Shown here: positions 62,745 through 64,000 of the stretch, piece after piece
Layout of the letters: each line of letters opens with the position of its first letter
Position numbering within the stretch: position 1 is the first letter of the stretch
Made by a program: the position numbers and the translations under genes
From: Amphibalanus amphitrite
Lineage: Eukaryota > Arthropoda > Thecostraca > Balanomorpha > Balanidae
DNA: 64,000 bases
Assembly (NCBI RefSeq): GCF_019059575.1
Contig: NW_024882325.1
Span: forward strand, 186,001 to 250,000
Direction: 5' to 3'
The notes under the pieces: generated by a model
What the model was told of the DNA's origin: nothing
Databases searched by the model: none
Seen by the model: only the letters and a program-made list of their open reading frames with translations

Positions 62745-64000
62745 ATGCATGACTGGGAGTTATTGACTGGTGTAGATTCTTGTAGCTACATATTTTCTAT
62801 GGCCGTGGCGAGTTTTATTGATATCGATGACAACGGTCGGAGAAGACAGTTTCGGGAACTCTGCAATCCGCCGGACACGATGGGTGACCCGGAGCTGGTG
62901 GCCAGATTTAGATTCAACACCTGTAAGGTGTGAATGCTGTAATGGAGCTAGTGGGAGACGAGGTGGCTCACCGAACTGGCAAAAGTCAGGCCATACCTCC
63001 CGTGATTCAGGTGCTGTGCGCTCTCCGGTATTTTGCCGCTACCATTTTCCAACTAGATGCCGGCGACAGGTTTAAAGGTAGTGTGCCAGCTTTCTTGGAC
63101 CATATGGAGTTAATGACCCGGATAAGGAGAACCGGATTTTTAGAACTTATCCATACCTTCAAAACTTATGGAAACGTCTTAAATTCTTCAAATTTTGAGT
63201 ACCCCAGTGCAAAATTCGCCCCGACGGGTTGTCGGTCGTACCCCAACCACATTTCACACCACTATGAACAATAAATGCACACACTAAAATCGCTATTACC
63301 GATAGGCTCATCCAATCAAGTTTCGATAAACCCGTTCATCATCATCTCCTGCGGTTTCGAACACGCCTGTTAGGTGGCTTCTGATGCTCGTCGAGGTCGG
63401 AATTTCCAAATACGCGTGGTGCGTCGGGCCGCGCGCTCTGACTTCGGCCAAGAAAAATGCGTCAGCTGATCATTGTCATTTCTGCCACTTGCGTGTGGTG
63501 TAATGGGGTCATAACTTAAGAGACGGCTGTTTCATATCAATTATTTTACATAAAATCATATTTCAAACCACAAATTAATGTTCGACAGCCAAATTTAAGA
63601 AACAATACCAATACAGGCCTACAGTTTAATGCTCGACATTGTGTTGTCTACGATTAGACAGCTGATAACTCATTCCCGTACGTCGTATGGTCGTAACACT
63701 ATAATGACCTTTGCTTATTGTCACAAGTGCGCCGCATTCGCGATTGTTGCCCGACGCCTGTTTGCAGGTGAGCCCACTACAGTTGTTATACGTATCTAAA
63801 AACCGATAAACTTTTAGGCGAAAAAGGCACCATTCCAGGCCCATTTTTGATTTTTTTGCGATATTAGGTAAAAACAGAAGCTTCTTTTCCTAGGAAAAAT
63901 AAAACGGGAAATCTTTCAAAGGTGGCACACTACCTTTAACATGTCCCAGGCGAGTGTCTCATGCTGTGTGCATCGGGTAACCAAGGCACTCGCAAGCAAA
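62745..64000 (+). pseudogene. PIF/Harbinger (HARBI1-like) transposase fragment, runs off window
   Basis: N-terminal part of a Harbinger nuclease, the DDE enzyme that cuts the element in the nucleus. 62745-62930 ends with DPELVARFRFNTCK; after a small indel the frame continues with AVMELVGDEVAHRTGKSQ and VLCALRYFAATIFQLDAGDR up to 63071. A MITE is inserted there, and from 63940 the protein resumes as NMSQASVSCCVHRVTKALA, the DNA-binding helix before the catalytic domain. The catalytic residues would be beyond the window. Frameshift and MITE make it inactive. Ends of the transposon are not seen. Confidence 0.75.
63076..63935. mobile_element. TTAA/TA-flanked MITE inside the Harbinger frame
   Basis: 860 bp, ends AGGTAGTGTGCCA and TGGCACACTACCT, flanked by TTAA at 63072-63075 and 63936-63939. 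Removing it and one TTAA (or TA) restores the Harbinger frame. AGG ends with TTAA would fit Kolobok-like elements, TA would fit Tc1/mariner. No transposase. Confidence 0.85.

Noticed and set aside
1..64000. CRISPR array or prokaryotic operons
   Set aside because: Tandem repeats here lack unique equal-length spacers, and introns, LTRs and TTAA/TA elements show an animal genome.

Overview
The window looks like gene-poor, transposon-dense DNA from an animal nucleus, most likely an arthropod and probably a crustacean. The reasons are the BEL/Pao, DIRS-like, hAT, Tc1/mariner DD37E, PIF/Harbinger and TTAA-type elements, spliced exons, and a neuropeptide of the arthropod inotocin type. I cannot name the species. 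No rRNA, CRISPR array or operon is present. Coding sequence of probable host genes is only about 1.5 kb: a secreted C-type-lectin-like gene (17344-18378, minus) and three exons of an oxytocin/vasopressin-like (inotocin-type) prohormone (50627-52516, plus).

Layout. 1-10200: a hAT MITE, a 127-bp E-box repeat, a decayed DIRS-like reverse transcriptase/RNase H split by a TA-flanked MITE, a degenerate tRNA-like sequence and several TTAA-flanked MITEs. 10699-13195: a hAT-type element with a Tc1/mariner DD37E transposon nested in it. 13450-17107: three more MITEs. 17344-18378: the lectin-like gene. 18485-40540: one old minus-strand BEL/Pao retrotransposon (BEL-A), recognised by its two LTRs and a shared CAGGC duplication, and split by five later insertions: a hAT-type element, a young BEL/Pao (BEL-B, 21525-29413), two further hAT-type elements and a TTAA MITE. 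Removing them leaves about 6.2 kb, a normal BEL size. 40691-49769: TTAA MITEs and a nested stack (hAT-G holding hAT-C, which holds a truncated non-LTR element and a small hAT MITE). 50627-53260: the prohormone gene, its minisatellite-filled intron and a 21-bp array of nuclear-receptor-like half-sites. 55140-64000: a low-complexity array, more MITEs, hAT-C and a PIF/Harbinger transposase broken by a MITE.

How it fits together. Element boundaries rest on target-site duplications read directly: 8 bp for nine hAT-type insertions, 5 bp for both BEL elements, TTAA for the GGTCA-rich MITEs, TA for the Tc1-like MITEs. In three places an interrupted reading frame, or a paralogous empty site, confirms the junction. 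The commonest repeat is a TTAA-flanked MITE family with about eight complete and five partial copies. Its ends carry a G-run/C-run hairpin inside the terminal inverted repeat, and its interior is full of AGGTCA/TGACCT half-sites and TGACGTCA motifs. Most long open frames in the window are by-products of GC-rich or short-period repeats.
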